Numbered from the stretch's first letter, positions 7,789-17,824 are shown. The stretch: DNA of 40,931 nucleotides from Paracoccaceae bacterium (GCA_016124615.1 WGNF01000014.1:1-40931); one strand, 5' to 3'. The notes: a model not told the origin generated them from the sequence alone. A program made the numbers and translations.

Positions 7789-7837
7789 CGGTGCGTTGTC
7801 GGTGTGAAATCGGTGCTTTATCGGTGCGAAAGCGGTA
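7789..7837 (+). repeat. Array of 11-bp phased repeats (CGGTG-type)
   Basis: Four and a half units begin CGGTG exactly every 11 bases at 7789, 7800, 7811, 7822 and 7833: CGGTGCGTTGT, CGGTGTGAAAT, CGGTGCTTTAT, CGGTGCGAAAG, then CGGTAG. It lies directly upstream of a promoter-like sequence and the DUF4170 gene. A related array in the opposite orientation is at 30038-30087. Confidence 0.8.
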
Positions 7838-7855
7838 GGGGGTTTTGCCCCGCGC

Positions 7856-7883
7856 TTGACCTCCGGCGCCGGTGGTCTAGGGT
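7856..7883 (+). promoter_or_regulatory. Probable sigma-70-type promoter for the DUF4170-lpxK operon
   Basis: TTGACC (7856-7861), a 16-base spacer, then TAGGGT (7878-7883). The spacing is acceptable and the gene start lies 29 bases further on. The -10 is poor, as is common in alphaproteobacteria. Confidence 0.4.
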
Positions 7884-7911
7884 GCGCGCGACCCCGCGAC
7901 AGGAGCCTTCC

Positions 7912-8157
7912 ATGACCCAACGCCTGCATCTCGTCTTCGGTGGCGAGCTTGTCAGCCCGTCCTCGACCACCTTCAAGGATACCGCGAAAATCCACATCGT
8001 CGGCATGTTCCCCGACTATGCCAGCGCCCATTCGGCCTGGAAGGCCGAGGCGCACCGGACCGTGGACGACGCCCACATGCGCTACTTCATCGCCCATATC
8101 CACCGCTTGCGGGATGAGGAAACGCCGGCCGGGCCGACCGAAGAGCTGGGGGGCTGA
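7912..8157 (+). CDS. DUF4170 family protein
   Basis: Small cytoplasmic protein of 81 aa. The sequence starting TQRLHLVFGGELV, followed by MFPDYASAHSAWKAEA and TVDDAHMRYFIAHIHRL, matches the DUF4170 family common in alphaproteobacteria; its function is unknown. AGGAG (7901-7905) precedes the chosen ATG, whereas the longer frame back to 7735 has no such signal and runs through the repeat array. It is followed after 10 bp by the WaaA-like gene and then lpxK. I recall this order from related genomes, which suggests a link to lipid A/Kdo assembly, by context only. Confidence 0.88.
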   Translation: MTQRLHLVFGGELVSPSSTTFKDTAKIHIVGMFPDYASAHSAWKAEAHRTVDDAHMRYFIAHIHRLRDEETPAGPTEELGG

Positions 8158-8167
8158 CCGCTACAAG

Positions 8168-9388
8168 ATGCGGCGTCCGGCGGGTCTGACCCTCTATCTT
8201 GCGTTGACGCGGAAGGCGCGGGGGGCCGGGATCGCGCTGCCCGCGCCTGATCGCCCGGCCCGGCCGACCGGCCCGCTGATCTGGCTGCAGGTGCCCGACC
8301 CCGCCATGCTGCCCGCCGCCGCCGAGCTTTTGCGCCGTCTGGGCGAGGATCGCCCGGCCGCCCATCTGCTGCTGACCGCGCCCGACGGCGGCCCGGTCCT
8401 GCCGCCCCGTATCCTGCGCCAGCCGCTGCCCGCGCCAACGACCAGCGCGCTTGCCGCGTTCCTCGACCACTGGCGCCCCGACGCCGCCGCCCAGATCGGC
8501 GGCCCGCTCGACCCCCTGCTGCTGCACCACGCCGCCGCCGAGGGCCTGCCGGTCATCCTGGTGCAGCCCGCCGTTCCGCCCCGCCGGGCGCTGCGCCTGA
8601 TCCCCGGCCTTGCCCGCCGCGCGCTGGCCGATGCGGCGCGCATTCTGGCGCCCGACGCGGGCACCGCACGCATCTTGCGGCGGCTGGGCGGCACCGCGGC
8701 AGCGATCGAGACGGTGGGGCGGCTGGAAGAGGGCTCGGCCGCCTTGGCCTGCAACGAGGCGGAACGCGAGTCGGTGGCGCATGTGCTGCATGTGCGCCCG
8801 GTGTGGCTGGCCGCCGCCCTGCCGGAGGCCGAGATTGCCGCCGTGATCGAGGCGCATCGCGCGGCACTGCGGCTGGCGCACCGGCTGTTGCTGATCGTGG
8901 TGCCCGACGATCCCGCGCGGGGCGCGGCCTTCGCGATGGCGCTGGCCGATGCTGGCGACTGGCGCGTCGCGCTGCGTTCGGCCGAGCAGGAGGTGGACGA
9001 GGAAACCGAGGTCTATGTGGCTGATACGGAAGGAGAGTTGGGGCTGTGGTACCGGCTGGCCCCGATCACCTACCTTGGCGGCAGCCTGACCGCCACCGGC
9101 TGCCTGCGCCCGCCCTACGAGCCTGCGGCGCTGGGGTCGGCGGTGGTGCACGGGCCGCGCACCGGGGGCCATGCGGGCGCCTTCGCCAGCCTGTCGGAAG
9201 CGCGCGCGGTGCGTGAAATCCGCGCCGCAGCCGATCTGGGCGAGGCGGTGGGCGATCTTCTGGCGCCCGACCGGGCCGCGCTGCTGGCGCACAACGCCTG
9301 GGCCGTCACCTCCAGCGGTGCCGAGGTGACGGGCCGCGTCGCGCATCTGCTGTTGCAGGCGCTTGATACCCGGCGGGGCCCGGCATGA
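8168..9388 (+). CDS. WaaA/KdtA-like Kdo transferase homologue, divergent
   Basis: A 406-aa GT-B fold protein related to 3-deoxy-D-manno-octulosonic acid transferase, which adds Kdo to lipid IVA at the inner membrane. The C-terminal half is clearly WaaA-like: [18 protein letters not shown], then [11 protein letters not shown], then [14 protein letters not shown]. However, the N-terminal active-site segment, normally WxHxxSxGE, reads [12 protein letters not shown], so the catalytic Glu is not visible. The usual GGHNPLEPA also reads [11 protein letters not shown]. It may be a non-catalytic or altered paralogue. It overlaps lpxK by four bases (ATGA), strongly suggesting co-translation. No clear ribosome-binding site precedes ATG 8168. 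The frame is open further upstream through the DUF4170 gene, but that part is a shadow. Confidence 0.82.
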   Translation: MRRPAGLTLYLALTRKARGAGIALPAPDRPARPTGPLIWLQVPDPAMLPAAAELLRRLGEDRPAAHLLLTAPDGGPVLPPRILRQPLPAPTTSALAAFLDHWRPDAAAQIGGPLDPLLLHHAAAEGLPVILVQPAVPPRRALRLIPGLARRALADAARILAPDAGTARILRRLGGTAAAIETVGRLEEGSAALACNEAERESVAHVLHVRPVWLAAALPEAEIAAVIEAHRAALRLAHRLLLIVVPDDPARGAAFAMALADAGDWRVALRSAEQEVDEETEVYVADTEGELGLWYRLAPITYLGGSLTATGCLRPPYEPAALGSAVVHGPRTGGHAGAFASLSEARAVREIRAAADLGEAVGDLLAPDRAALLAHNAWAVTSSGAEVTGRVAHLLLQALDTRRGPA

Positions 9389-10380
9389 CCGCGCCCGCCT
9401 TCTGGTTCACCCCGCCCGAGGCCCCCGACTGGCGTGCCTGTGCGCTGGCACCGCTGGGCGCGCTCTACGCCGCCGCCACCGCGCGCCGTCTGCGGCAGGG
9501 GCCGGGCACGCGCGTGGGCGTGCCGGTGATCTGCATCGGCAACCTGAACGCGGGCGGCACCGGCAAGACCCCGGCCACCATCGCGCTGGTGCAGCGGCTG
9601 GCCGCGCGTGGCATCGCCGCCCATGTCGTCAGCCGCGGCTACGGCGGCACGCTTCCGGGCCCGGTGCAGGTGGACGAACGCCGCCACCGCGCCGCCGAGG
9701 TTGGCGACGAGCCGCTGCTGCTGTCGGCCTTCGCGCCGACCTGGGTGGCGAAAGACCGCGCCGCCGGGGCCCGCGCCGCTGCCGCAGCGGGGGCGCAGGC
9801 GATCGTGATGGATGACGGCTTCCAGAATCCGGCGCTGACGAAAGACCTGTCGCTGATCGTGGTGGATGCGGCCAAGGGCTTCGGCAACGGCCGCTGCCTG
9901 CCCGCCGGGCCGCTGCGCGAGCCGGTGGCGGTGGGTCTTGCGCGGGCCGATCTGCTGCTGTCGATCGGCGGGGCCGAGGCGCAGGAGGGCTTTGCCCACC
10001 AGTGGGGGTCGCAGATCACCCTGCCGCACCTGACCGGGCGCCTCGATCCGCTGCAGACGGGGATGGACTGGGCGGGCCTGCCGGTGATGGCCTTCGCCGG
10101 GATCGGCCACCCGGAGAAGTTCTTTGCCACCCTGCGCGGCCTCGGCGCGAAACTGCTGCGGGCCGAGGCGCTGGCCGACCATCAGCCGCTGTCCGAGGCG
10201 CTGATGCGGCGGCTGGAACTCGACGCCCGCCTGTCCGGCGCCCAGTTGGTGACCACCGAAAAGGACGCGGTGCGGTTGCCCGCCAGCTTTCGCGCCAAGG
10301 TGCTGACCCTTCCGGTGCGGTTGCAGATCGACGATTGGGCGGCGCTGGACGCGGCGCTGGACCGGCTGTTCCCGCGCTGA
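9385..10380 (+). CDS. lpxK: Tetraacyldisaccharide 4'-kinase LpxK
   Basis: LpxK phosphorylates the 4' position of tetraacyldisaccharide-1-phosphate to form lipid IVA, on the cytoplasmic face of the inner membrane. The 331-aa length is normal. The P-loop GGTGKTP lies at 57-63 after VICIGNLNA. The block VVSRGYGG follows, then the family's DEP- and DDGFQ-type segments appear here as GDEPLLL and MDDGFQNP. The C-terminal [11 protein letters not shown] is also diagnostic. The start ATG overlaps the stop of the WaaA-like gene. The gene is followed by a long inverted repeat that probably terminates transcription. Confidence 0.96.
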   Translation: MTAPAFWFTPPEAPDWRACALAPLGALYAAATARRLRQGPGTRVGVPVICIGNLNAGGTGKTPATIALVQRLAARGIAAHVVSRGYGGTLPGPVQVDERRHRAAEVGDEPLLLSAFAPTWVAKDRAAGARAAAAAGAQAIVMDDGFQNPALTKDLSLIVVDAAKGFGNGRCLPAGPLREPVAVGLARADLLLSIGGAEAQEGFAHQWGSQITLPHLTGRLDPLQTGMDWAGLPVMAFAGIGHPEKFFATLRGLGAKLLRAEALADHQPLSEALMRRLELDARLSGAQLVTTEKDAVRLPASFRAKVLTLPVRLQIDDWAALDAALDRLFPR

Positions 10381-10388
10381 TCTGCCCG

Positions 10389-10472
10389 TTCTTACTGGCG
10401 AAAATATCCCCGCCGGAGGCTTACCCGGCTTGTCGCGGGAGCCTCCGGCGGGGATATTTGAGCCAGTAAGAA
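10389..10472. terminator. Long inverted repeat, probable bidirectional terminator
   Basis: Two 33-base arms (10389-10421 and 10440-10472) match as reverse complements at 31 positions, with an 18-base loop. Each contains ATATCCCCGCCGGAGG. It lies between the convergent ends of lpxK and the CoA-transferase gene. The motif resembles a repetitive intergenic element I recall from Rhodobacteraceae genomes. Confidence 0.75.
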
Positions 10473-10482
10473 TGTGGGGGGG

Positions 10483-11607
10483 TCAGCGTTCGCCGCCGTC
10501 GTCCTGCCCCAGCTTCGGTGCGGGGCGATCCAGCGCCAGATCCGCGCCCGAGAAGGTGAAGGGCGAGCGCACGCCCGGCACGCCGTCGGGGGCGATCTGC
10601 ATGCCGCGCGCGATCACCTGCGGGTCGGCGAAGACCGCGGCCAGATCGTTGATCGGCCCGGCGGGCACGCCTGCGCCTTCACAGGCGGCCAAGAGGTCGG
10701 CCTTGGCGAAGCGGGTGGTGGCCGCGGTCAGCCGCCGCGTCATCTCGGCGCGGTTGGCGATGCGGTCGGCGTTGGTCAGGAAGGCGGGCGCCTCGGCCAT
10801 GTCGGGCAGGCCGAGGAGGGCGCAGAGGCGGCGATATTGCCCGTCGTTGCCGGTGGCGATGATGATCCAGCCGTCGGCGCAATCGAACACCGCGTAGGGG
10901 GCGAGGTTGGGGTGCGCGTTGCCCATCTTCACCGGTGCTACGCCGGTGGCGAGGTAGTTCATCGCCTGATTGGCCATGATCGAGACCGCCACATCCATCA
11001 GCGCCATGTCGATGTGCTGGCCCCGGCCGGTCGCCCCGCGCTGGTGCAGCGCGGCGAGGATGGCGGTTGCCGCATAGACGCCGGTGAAGATGTCGGTGAC
11101 GGCGACGCCGACCTTCTGCGGCTGGCCCTCGGGGCTGCCAGTCACGCTCATCAGCCCGGCCATGCCCTGAATGATGAAGTCATAGCCCGCGCGGGAAGCA
11201 TAGGGCCCGGTCTGGCCGAAGCCGGTGATGGAGCAATAGACCAGCCCCGGATTGATCGCCGACAGCGCGGCATAATCCAGCCCGTACTTGGCCAGCCCGC
11301 CGACCTTGAAATTCTCGATCACCACATCGGCGTCGGCCACCAGCCGCTTGACCAGCGCCTGGCCCTCGGGGGTGGTGAAATCCGCCGTCACCGAGTGCTT
11401 GCCACGGTTGGCGGCGTGGAAGTAGGCGGCCGAGCGGTCGCCGTCATGTTCGATGAAGGGCGGGCCCCAGCGGCGGGTGTCGTCGCCCTCGGGCGCCTCG
11501 ACCTTCATCACCTCAGCGCCCAGATCGGCCAGCGTCTGACCGGCCCAGGGGCCGGCCAGGATGCGCGCCAGTTCGACGACCTTCACCCCATGCAGCGGTG
11601 CGGTCAT
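10483..11607 (-). CDS. CaiB/BaiF family (class III) CoA-transferase
   Basis: Transfers CoA between carboxylic acids through a covalent Asp intermediate; cytoplasmic. The 374-aa product begins LHGVKVVELARILAGPWAGQ, the family's N-terminal signature. It continues with DLGAEVMKVEAPEGDDTR and the NRGKHSVTADF strand. The segment GVAVTDIFTG carries the expected catalytic Asp. ATG 11607 is chosen because it starts the conserved domain; the frame open to 11874 is a shadow of the dsbA-like gene. It starts two bases after that gene's stop, so the two are probably co-transcribed. The substrate cannot be told from sequence or neighbours. Confidence 0.94.
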   Translation of the reverse strand: MTAPLHGVKVVELARILAGPWAGQTLADLGAEVMKVEAPEGDDTRRWGPPFIEHDGDRSAAYFHAANRGKHSVTADFTTPEGQALVKRLVADADVVIENFKVGGLAKYGLDYAALSAINPGLVYCSITGFGQTGPYASRAGYDFIIQGMAGLMSVTGSPEGQPQKVGVAVTDIFTGVYAATAILAALHQRGATGRGQHIDMALMDVAVSIMANQAMNYLATGVAPVKMGNAHPNLAPYAVFDCADGWIIIATGNDGQYRRLCALLGLPDMAEAPAFLTNADRIANRAEMTRRLTAATTRFAKADLLAACEGAGVPAGPINDLAAVFADPQVIARGMQIAPDGVPGVRSPFTFSGADLALDRPAPKLGQDDGGER

Positions 11608-11609
11608 GC

Positions 11610-12314
11610 TCAGCCGTTCTTCGCCAGTTCCGCGTCGAGGATCTTCGAGAACTCGTCGTAACCCATGTTCTTGTAGGTGGTGCCGTCGATGACGAACGAG
11701 GGCGTGCCCTCGATATGGTCGGCGGCCGAGTCCTTCTGGTATTTCTCGACCAGCGCCTGCGCCATCTTGCCGTCGTTCATGCATTGGTCGAGCTGCGCAT
11801 CGGTCATGCCGGCGGTCTTGCCGATCTGGCGCAGGCTGGCCACGACGGTGTTCGGATCCTGCGAACCGGCCCATTTCTGCTGGGTGTCATAGAGGATGTC
11901 GACAATGCCGAAGTAGCGCAGCGGCCCGCCGCAATGCGCCATCATCCCGGCCCAGAGGCCGTATTTGTCGAAATAGACCTCGCGCACAGTGAACTTGATC
12001 TTGTTGGTATCGACGTAGTTCTTCTTGATGTCCTTCCACACCGTCGCGTGGAATTCCTCGCAATGCGGGCAGGTGAAAGAAAGGTATTCGGTCACCGTCA
12101 CCTTGGCATCGGGATTGCCAAGCGACATGTCGGGCACGTCGGGCAGCGGTGCTGCGTCGGGGGCGGGCGCCGTGGTGTCGGCCATCGCGGGCGTCGCTAT
12201 CAGCGTCTGCGCGGATGAGGCGAGCGTGGTCTGCCCGGGCTTTGCGGACGTCCACCAGACGCCGCCCGCAATCAGCGCGGCCCCCAGGGTGACGAGTGCC
12301 AGTTTCTTCAGCAT
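11610..12314 (-). CDS. DsbA-like thiol:disulfide oxidoreductase, exported
   Basis: Periplasmic thioredoxin-fold protein of 234 aa that oxidises or isomerises cysteines in exported proteins. The N-terminus (MLKKLALVTLGAALIAGGVW) is a signal peptide or membrane anchor, followed by an Ala/Pro/Thr-rich linker to about residue 65. The active site CPHC is at 82-85 in YLSFTCPHCEEFH. The cis-Pro region reads IEGTPSFVIDG near the C-terminus. It lies four bases downstream of the DciA-like gene and two bases upstream of the CoA-transferase. The neighbourhood with mutY and a DUF721 gene is common in Rhodobacteraceae, as I recall. Confidence 0.95.
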   Translation of the reverse strand: MLKKLALVTLGAALIAGGVWWTSAKPGQTTLASSAQTLIATPAMADTTAPAPDAAPLPDVPDMSLGNPDAKVTVTEYLSFTCPHCEEFHATVWKDIKKNYVDTNKIKFTVREVYFDKYGLWAGMMAHCGGPLRYFGIVDILYDTQQKWAGSQDPNTVVASLRQIGKTAGMTDAQLDQCMNDGKMAQALVEKYQKDSAADHIEGTPSFVIDGTTYKNMGYDEFSKILDAELAKNG

Positions 12315-12318
12315 GTGT

Positions 12319-12846
12319 TCAGCCTTTCCGTTGTCCGGACCGTGTTAAGACGTTTTGCCCCAAAGCTTCAAGCGCCGCGCGCAGGCCGGGGTCGTGCACC
12401 GGGCGCGCGGCCTCGGTTGCGGCCTGCACCGCTTCGGCGCTGGGTTTCGTGGTTTCGGCGGCGGGGGCCGCGCCAAAGGCCACCTGACCCTCGGCAAAGC
12501 CGGTGGCGGCGGTCTGGGTGATCATCACCCGCGCGATGGCGGCATAGCCATAGCAGGCGTTCACCCGATCCCTGATGCGATCCTTCTGCATCTCCAGCAT
12601 CGGGGCGCGCGCACCGGTGGTCAGCAGCGTCAGCGTGGCGCCAAGGCCGCCCCGGCCATAGCCGATCTTAACCGGCACCGCGTTGGCGGCGATGTCGTCG
12701 CCGACGATCTCGGCCCATTGCGTCAGAAGCCGGGTGACGGCAAAGCCGCGCGATTCCCCTGCGGTGCGCAGGCGGTCCTTCAGAAGGCCCGCAGCAGGTT
12801 CGAACCCGCGCATCCGGCGTGTGTGGGGCGGGTTCTGCGGCGGCAT
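12319..12846 (-). CDS. DciA-like (DUF721) protein
   Basis: A 175-aa cytoplasmic protein. The domain with LLTQWAEIVGDDIAANAVPVKI (about residues 40-61) and the following beta strands match the DUF721/DciA family. DciA loads the replicative helicase DnaB in bacteria without DnaC. The C-terminal third is Ala-rich and probably disordered. It is the first gene of a minus-strand unit with the dsbA-like and CoA-transferase genes, and is divergent from mutY with about 85 bp between the starts. That the protein acts as a helicase loader here is inferred from the family. Confidence 0.82.
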   Translation of the reverse strand: MPPQNPPHTRRMRGFEPAAGLLKDRLRTAGESRGFAVTRLLTQWAEIVGDDIAANAVPVKIGYGRGGLGATLTLLTTGARAPMLEMQKDRIRDRVNACYGYAAIARVMITQTAATGFAEGQVAFGAAPAAETTKPSAEAVQAATEAARPVHDPGLRAALEALGQNVLTRSGQRKG

Positions 12847-12930
12847 CCTCTGTCCATTCCCGAAGTCGAGGCTATTCTAGTGAGGGGCGGGCGCGATGCC
12901 AGCACTAGAAGCGATGCGGGAGCATAAAGA

Positions 12931-13992
12931 TTGCGTGACGGGCAGGTCATTTCGGCGCGGCTTCTGGCCTGGTACGACCGCAGCGCGCGGGTGATGCCCT
13001 GGCGCATCGGGCCGGCGGATCGGGCGGCGGGCGTGCGGCCCGACCCCTACCGGATCTGGCTGTCCGAGGTGATGCTGCAACAGACCACGGTGGCGGCGGT
13101 GCGCGACTATTTCCACCGCTTCACCGACCGCTGGCCGACGGTGGCGGCGCTGGCCGCGGCCGCGGATGCCGAAGTGATGGCCGAATGGGCGGGCCTTGGC
13201 TACTACGCGCGGGCGCGTAACCTGTTGAAATGCGCGCGCGCCGTGGTGGGATTGCATGGCGGCGTTTTTCCGGCGTCGCGCGAGGGGCTGCTGGCGCTGC
13301 CCGGCATCGGGCCCTACACCGCCGCCGCCGTTGCCGCGATCGCCTTCGACGAAGCCGCGACGGTGGTGGATGGCAATGTCGAGCGGGTGGTGTCGCGCCT
13401 TTTCCGGGTCGAGGAGCCCTTGCCGGGCGCCAAGCCCCGGCTGACCGCGCTGGCCGCGACGCTGACGCCGCTGGTGCGCCCCGGCGATCATGCACAGGCG
13501 ATGATGGATCTTGGCGCCACCGTCTGCACGCCGCGCAGCCCGGCCTGCGGGCTTTGCCCGGTGCTTGACCTTTGCGCGGCGCGGGCGGCGGGGGTGCAGG
13601 CCGATCTGCCGCGCAAGGTGGCGAAGGCGGCGAAGCCGACCCGCTACGGCATCGCCTATCTTGCCCGCCGGGCCGATGGCGCCTGGCTTTTGGAACGGCG
13701 GCCGGATCGGGGGCTTCTGGGCGGGATGCTTGGCTGGCCGGGAACCGACTGGTCGGCCGCGCCCGCGCCCGCACCGCCGATGGCCGCCGACTGGCGCGAC
13801 CTTGGCGCCGAGGTGCGCCATACCTTCACCCATTTCGATCTGCGCCTGACCCTGCACATGGCCATAGTGCCGCAGGGGGCCATGCCGGATCGCGGTGATT
13901 TCATTGCGCCGAAAGACTTTCGCCCCGCCGAGCTGCCCACCGTGATGCGCAAGGCGTTCGACCTGGCCCGCGCGGCCGAGGGCGGCGATTGA
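12931..13992 (+). CDS. mutY: A/G-specific adenine DNA glycosylase MutY
   Basis: Removes adenine mispaired with 8-oxoguanine. The 353-aa length is typical. Catalytic Glu 46 lies in WLSEVMLQQTTV, the helix-hairpin-helix is LPGIGPYTAAAV (123-134), and catalytic Asp 147 is in VVDGNVERV. The [4Fe-4S] ligands are Cys 199, 206, 209 and 215, with the standard spacing 6, 2, 5. A C-terminal MutT-like recognition domain follows (YLARRADGAWLLERRPDRG, later HTFTHFDLRL). The start is TTG 12931 with GGGAG eight bases upstream; an ATG at 12914 is out of frame. It is divergent from the DciA-like gene. Confidence 0.96.
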   Translation: MRDGQVISARLLAWYDRSARVMPWRIGPADRAAGVRPDPYRIWLSEVMLQQTTVAAVRDYFHRFTDRWPTVAALAAAADAEVMAEWAGLGYYARARNLLKCARAVVGLHGGVFPASREGLLALPGIGPYTAAAVAAIAFDEAATVVDGNVERVVSRLFRVEEPLPGAKPRLTALAATLTPLVRPGDHAQAMMDLGATVCTPRSPACGLCPVLDLCAARAAGVQADLPRKVAKAAKPTRYGIAYLARRADGAWLLERRPDRGLLGGMLGWPGTDWSAAPAPAPPMAADWRDLGAEVRHTFTHFDLRLTLHMAIVPQGAMPDRGDFIAPKDFRPAELPTVMRKAFDLARAAEGGD

Positions 13993-14047
13993 GGTTCGTC
14001 GCGAAAGCGTGTTCTATGCCGACGGAAGCCCGAGGGAGGGAGAGCAG

Positions 14048-15190
14048 ATGATCCCGGCCGAACAGGTGTCGCGTCTTCGCAGCGCCCTGCCGTTCTGGCT
14101 GTCGCTGGGGATGATCCCGCTGGCCGCGCTGGGCGCCACGAAGGGCGGCTGGACGGTGGTTCTGCTGCCGCTTTATTCCTGGGGCCTGTTCTCGATCCTC
14201 GACGCGCTGACCGGGATTTACACCGAGAATGCCGATCTTGAGACGCCGGTGTCCGGCCTCATCTGGTATCGGCTGATCACCCTGATCTGGTTCCCGGTGG
14301 AGGCTTGCGTGCTGTTCGGCACGATCTGGTACGTCACCCACCTTGGCCACCTGAGCGGGCTGGAAATGGGCGTGCTGTTCTTCGGCATGGGTGTGATCTC
14401 CGGCACTGTCGGGATCAACTACAGCCACGAGTTGATGCACCAGAAACCGGCGGGCGAGCGTTGGCTGGGTGACCTGCTGCTTGCTTGCGTGATGTACGGC
14501 CATTTCCGGTCGGAACACCTGAGGGTGCATCACCTGTGGGTCGGCACGCCTCGCGATGCGGTGACGGCGCATTACAACGAGGGGTTCCACCGCTTCTTTC
14601 CGCGCGTGCTCTGGCAGTGCTACGCCTCGTCCTTTCGCGCGGAAAATGCGATGCTGGCGCGGCGCGGGTTGCCGTGGTGGCATCATACGAACCCGTTCTG
14701 GCGCTACTGGGCGCTTGAGACGCTGATGTTGGGGCTGGCCTTCGCGCTGGGGGGCTGGGTCGGCCTTGGCCTATTCCTGTGGCAGGCGTTCGTCGCGGTC
14801 TGGCAGCTGGAGCTGGTGAATTACATCGAGCATTACGGCCTGACCCGCCGCCATCTGGGCGAGGGCCACTATGAACACGTTCTGCCGCGGCATTCGTGGA
14901 ACGCGGCGCATCGCGCCTCGAACTGGCTCTTGATCAACCTGCAACGCCATTCCGACCACCACTACAAGCCCGACCGGCGGTTTCCGCTGTTGCAGAACCA
15001 CGATGCCGGCGAGGCGCCGCAACTTCCCTTTGGCTATCCGCTGATGACGATGGCGGCGATGGTGCCGCCGCTGTGGAAGCGGGTGATGAACCGGCGGGTG
15101 AAGGCGTGGCGGCGCCAGCACTATCCCGACATTGCAGACTGGAAGCCCTACAACAAGGCGCTGAACCCGATGCCGCGCGGTGCGCTGTGA
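14048..15190 (+). CDS. alkB: Alkane 1-monooxygenase (AlkB-type membrane diiron enzyme)
   Basis: Hydroxylates terminal carbons of n-alkanes in the inner membrane, using rubredoxin-type electron donors. The 380 aa contain several hydrophobic helices. All His motifs are present: HELMHQ (127-132), EHLRVHH (156-162), NYIEHYG (258-264) and LQRHSDHH (298-305). ATG 14048 is chosen because GGGAGGGAG lies just upstream; the frame opens at 14009. No rubredoxin or rubredoxin reductase gene is nearby, so the electron donor must be elsewhere. It overlaps the following phospholipase D-type gene by four bases (GTGA), suggesting coupled translation. Confidence 0.95.
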   Translation: MIPAEQVSRLRSALPFWLSLGMIPLAALGATKGGWTVVLLPLYSWGLFSILDALTGIYTENADLETPVSGLIWYRLITLIWFPVEACVLFGTIWYVTHLGHLSGLEMGVLFFGMGVISGTVGINYSHELMHQKPAGERWLGDLLLACVMYGHFRSEHLRVHHLWVGTPRDAVTAHYNEGFHRFFPRVLWQCYASSFRAENAMLARRGLPWWHHTNPFWRYWALETLMLGLAFALGGWVGLGLFLWQAFVAVWQLELVNYIEHYGLTRRHLGEGHYEHVLPRHSWNAAHRASNWLLINLQRHSDHHYKPDRRFPLLQNHDAGEAPQLPFGYPLMTMAAMVPPLWKRVMNRRVKAWRRQHYPDIADWKPYNKALNPMPRGAL

Positions 15191-16614
15191 CCGGGGCCGC
15201 GGCCAACGCGCTGGAGTTTGCTTTTTTCGTCGCGCTCTGGGGTTCGGCGGTGGCCTGCATGCGGTCGGCCATCGCCACCGGCCGCACGCCGCAGGGCACC
15301 GTCGGCTGGGTCGTGTTCCTGTTCGCGGCGCCCTATGTTGCCGTTCCGGCGTTTCTGGTCTTCGGCCATCGCCGCTATCCCGGCTACGTGCGTGCCCGCC
15401 GGGCGTTGCGCGCCGAGATCATTGCGCTGCACGGGCTGGTGGCCCCCTACAAACCGGCGCGCGTGGCCGATCTGGCCGCCGACGGCGGCCGCGTCCGCTG
15501 CTTTGAGGCGCTGGCCGGGGGGCCGCTGGCGGCGGGCAATGCCGTCAGCCTGCTGGTTGACGGCGAGGCCGCCTTTGCCGCGGTCTTTGCCGCCATCGAC
15601 GGCGCGCAGGACTATGTGCTGGCGCAGTTCTACACGATCGAGGATGACGCATTCGGCCGCGCCTTCGCCGCCCGGCTGATGGCGAAGGCGCGGGCCGGGG
15701 TGCGTGTGCATCTGCTTTACGATGCGCTGGGCAGCCGCCTGCCGCGCCGGTTTCTGGACGACCTGGCCGACGCCGGGGTGGCGGTGCGCAACTTCCATGC
15801 GATCCGCCGCAGCCGGGGGCGGTTGCAGGTGAATTTTCGCAACCATCGCAAGATCGTGGTGGTTGACGGCAGGATCGGCTTTACCGGCGGCATGAACGTG
15901 GGCGAGGCCTATATCGGACGCGACCCGGTGCTGACGCCCTGGCGCGATACGATGGTGTGCCTTGAAGGGTCGGCGGTGCAGCAGCTTCAGTTCATCTTTG
16001 CCGAGGATTGGTTGTGGTCATCGGGCGAAACCCCCGCGCTGGACTGGTCGTCGCGACCCGCCGGTTCGGCCGCAGCGCTGGTGCTGGCGCCCGGTCCGGC
16101 CGATTATCAGGAAACCGGCAGCCTTTATTTCGTCAACGCCATCGGCGTGGCGCAGCGGCGGATCTGGATCGCCAGCGCCTATTTCGTGCCCGATATCGAC
16201 GTGCTGGCCGCGCTGAAGGTGGCGGCGCTGCGCGGCGTCGATGTGCGCCTGCTGGTGCCGGAGGCGCGCGATCACTGGGCGGTCTGGCTGGCCGCCTTCG
16301 CCTATTTCGACGAGGTGCGCGCGGCGGGGGTGAAGGTCTGCCGCTACGACGTCGGGTTCATGCATCAGAAGGTGCTGCTGATCGACGACGATATCGCCTC
16401 GGTCGGGTCGGTCAATCTGGATAACCGGTCCTGCCGGCTGAACTTCGAGGTGACGCTGATCGTGTCGGATGCCGCCTTCGCCGCCGAAGTGTCGCGGATG
16501 CTGACCGAGGATTTCAGTCGCGCGCCGCCCTACACCACCAGCCTCGCGCGCCAGCCGCGGTGGCTGGTGCGCATCGGCGCGCCGCTGGCGCGGTTGATGG
16601 CGCCGATGCTGTAG
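15187..16614 (+). CDS. Cardiolipin synthase-like phospholipase D family protein
   Basis: Inner-membrane phosphatidyltransferase of 475 aa, condensing phosphatidylglycerol into cardiolipin in known members. Two N-terminal helices (about 8-25 and 38-58) precede two PLD catalytic motifs: H220-x-K222-x4-D227 (NHRKIVVVDG, then GFTGGMN) and H393-x-K395-x4-D400 (MHQKVLLIDD, then SVGSVNLDNRS). The start GTG 15187 overlaps the alkB stop. The open frame further upstream to 14896 lies in alkB and is a shadow. The end lies four bases from the convergent ccrM stop with no terminator visible between. Whether the pairing with alkB is functional, for example membrane adaptation to alkanes, is open. Confidence 0.92.
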   Translation: MTGAAANALEFAFFVALWGSAVACMRSAIATGRTPQGTVGWVVFLFAAPYVAVPAFLVFGHRRYPGYVRARRALRAEIIALHGLVAPYKPARVADLAADGGRVRCFEALAGGPLAAGNAVSLLVDGEAAFAAVFAAIDGAQDYVLAQFYTIEDDAFGRAFAARLMAKARAGVRVHLLYDALGSRLPRRFLDDLADAGVAVRNFHAIRRSRGRLQVNFRNHRKIVVVDGRIGFTGGMNVGEAYIGRDPVLTPWRDTMVCLEGSAVQQLQFIFAEDWLWSSGETPALDWSSRPAGSAAALVLAPGPADYQETGSLYFVNAIGVAQRRIWIASAYFVPDIDVLAALKVAALRGVDVRLLVPEARDHWAVWLAAFAYFDEVRAAGVKVCRYDVGFMHQKVLLIDDDIASVGSVNLDNRSCRLNFEVTLIVSDAAFAAEVSRMLTEDFSRAPPYTTSLARQPRWLVRIGAPLARLMAPML

Positions 16615-16618
16615 GCGA

Positions 16619-17824
<1,206 letters not shown>

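Noticed and set aside
7789..7837. Phased repeat array considered as CRISPR or plasmid-type iterons
   Set aside because: The units are 11 bp with no unique spacers, so not CRISPR. Iterons were not adopted because no replication gene is near.
10474..11661. A 395-codon plus-strand frame
   Set aside because: Antisense to the CoA-transferase; no recognisable domain.
12877..13857. A 326-codon minus-strand frame
   Set aside because: Antisense to mutY, with a Gly/Arg/His-rich composition.
14896..15186. N-terminal extension of the cardiolipin synthase-like gene into alkB
   Set aside because: The extension is antiphase shadow of alkB. GTG 15187 with a GTGA overlap begins at the expected first membrane helix.
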